Source: an uncultured Erysipelotrichaceae bacterium (GTDB taxonomy: Bacteria; Bacillota_I; Bacilli_A; RF39; UBA660). Taken from it: a stretch of DNA of 35,475 nucleotides. This document shows, in pieces, positions 35,007 through 35,475 of the stretch. The DNA is taken from contig CACXJP010000016.1 of assembly GCA_902768065.1 (NCBI GenBank), forward strand, positions 1 through 35,475, given 5' to 3'. Position numbers and translations under genes: made by a program. A model generated the notes under the pieces. The model had not been told where the DNA came from and made no database searches. It saw only the letters and a program-made list of their open reading frames with translations. Position 1 is the first letter of the stretch, and each line of letters begins with the position of its first letter.

Positions 35007-35475
35007 TTATTTTCCAGAATACAAGTCATCTGCTTTTGCTTTTGCATTAGCACGTCTAGCATCACGAATATCTTGACCAAGACCTTCAGATGTTTTAGTG
35101 TAATCATCACGAGATGTAATTGCACCTTTTCTTCCACGAGAATATGTTGAGCCATCCCATCCAGATCCACCTTTTGCATATGCATCTTGAATCAAACTTG
35201 TAAGTTCTACATCTGTTTGAGTACCAGCAGTAACTTGTCTTATATAACTATCCTCATTATTTTTAAGAATTGTACCCTTCATTCTGACCGCATCAGCATA
35301 ATCAATCGTATAAGTTACACCTGATGAATCTCTTACTGTTACAGTACCAGATCCAGAAGCTTGTGCTTGTTCCATCTGAGCAGAGAATAATTTATAGTTA
35401 AATTCTTTACCATTAAGACTAACAGAAGCTCCACTTGAGTCTCTTCCAGTAAATCCATCTCCACCAGAACCTTTT
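35007..35475 (-). CDS. Type IV secretion locus protein, C-terminal part (runs off right edge)
   Basis: The reading frame is open from 35007 to the right edge, so the internal ATG at 35375 is not the likely start. About 155 residues are visible. They contain two related segments, GRDSSGASVSLNGKEFNYKL and VRDSSGVTYTIDYADAVRM, suggesting a repeat of about 40 residues. The C-terminal half is polar and basic with RRANAKAKADDLYSGK. No membrane helix is in the visible part. I do not recognise the family. Its stop lies 20 bases before the VirB3-like gene start, so it belongs to the same operon. Confidence 0.7.
   Translation of the reverse strand, partial: KGSGGDGFTGRDSSGASVSLNGKEFNYKLFSAQMEQAQASGSGTVTVRDSSGVTYTIDYADAVRMKGTILKNNEDSYIRQVTAGTQTDVELTSLIQDAYAKGGSGWDGSTYSRGRKGAITSRDDYTKTSEGLGQDIRDARRANAKAKADDLYSGK

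Noticed and set aside
1..35475. TGA read as tryptophan (Mycoplasma-type code)
   Set aside because: TGA ends several genes cleanly (CapA-like, the 440-residue protein, VirB4-upstream gene by ATGA overlap) and Trp positions use TGG.
1..35475. CRISPR array, IS element, tRNA or rRNA genes
   Set aside because: No regularly spaced repeats, transposase motifs, cloverleaf-like segments or rRNA stretches were seen on either strand.

Overview
The window is AT-rich (clearly below 35% G+C), gene-dense DNA from a low-GC Gram-positive bacterium. Genes are short-spaced, Shine-Dalgarno sites are strong, promoters are close to TTGACA/TATAAT, and TGA is a normal stop (TGG is the only Trp codon seen), so this is not Mycoplasma code 4. 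A T-box leader, GatCAB with AspRS, trs/tra-like transfer genes and SpoIIE/STAS signalling fit an uncultured Bacilli/Mollicutes-like gut lineage (RF39-type). The taxon is inference. No rRNA, tRNA, IS element or CRISPR array was seen.

Region 1 (1-8.9 kb, all minus strand): the first residues of an ABC ATPase at the edge, then a tight six-gene operon. In order of transcription it encodes a membrane sensor with a SpoIIE/RsbU-like phosphatase and an RsbW-like kinase domain, a 1002-residue A-T-C nonribosomal-peptide-synthetase-like protein, a MATE exporter, a STAS anti-sigma-antagonist-like protein, a 440-residue protein of unknown function, and an Sfp-type phosphopantetheinyl transferase. It reads as a self-contained synthesise-and-export unit with its own partner-switching regulator, and is the best candidate here for an undescribed system.

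Region 2 (8.9-13.7 kb, minus): a two-part membrane protein (DUF975 plus CmpB-like), a protein that may be distantly related to aminocarboxypropyl/methyl transferases, and a short operon of DUF488, CapA-like and HD-domain proteins.

Region 3 (13.7-19 kb, minus): gatC-gatA-gatB-aspS, the transamidation route to Asn-tRNA (and perhaps Gln-tRNA), behind a consensus promoter and a complete T-box leader. Its candidate specifier reads GAAC, so Glu (GAA) and Asn (AAC) codons overlap.

Region 4 (19-25.5 kb, both strands): assorted genes. These include a second copy of the transferase-like family, a rhomboid-like protein, a transglutaminase-like protein, trpS with an iron-sulfur-type cysteine signature, an rmuC broken by a frameshift and apparent deletion, a VTT/DedA-like membrane protein and a rhodanese domain.

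Region 5 (25.5-35.5 kb, minus): part of a Gram-positive type IV secretion/conjugation locus running off the right edge. It has a VirB3/TcpE-like protein, a TrsD-like protein, the VirB4 ATPase, a membrane-anchored SpoIID plus C39-type wall enzyme, an anchored protein with Asp-rich loops, the VirD4 coupling ATPase with a long disordered tail, and a membrane protein with an extracellular pilin/DUF6273-like region. No relaxase, oriT or integrase is visible here.
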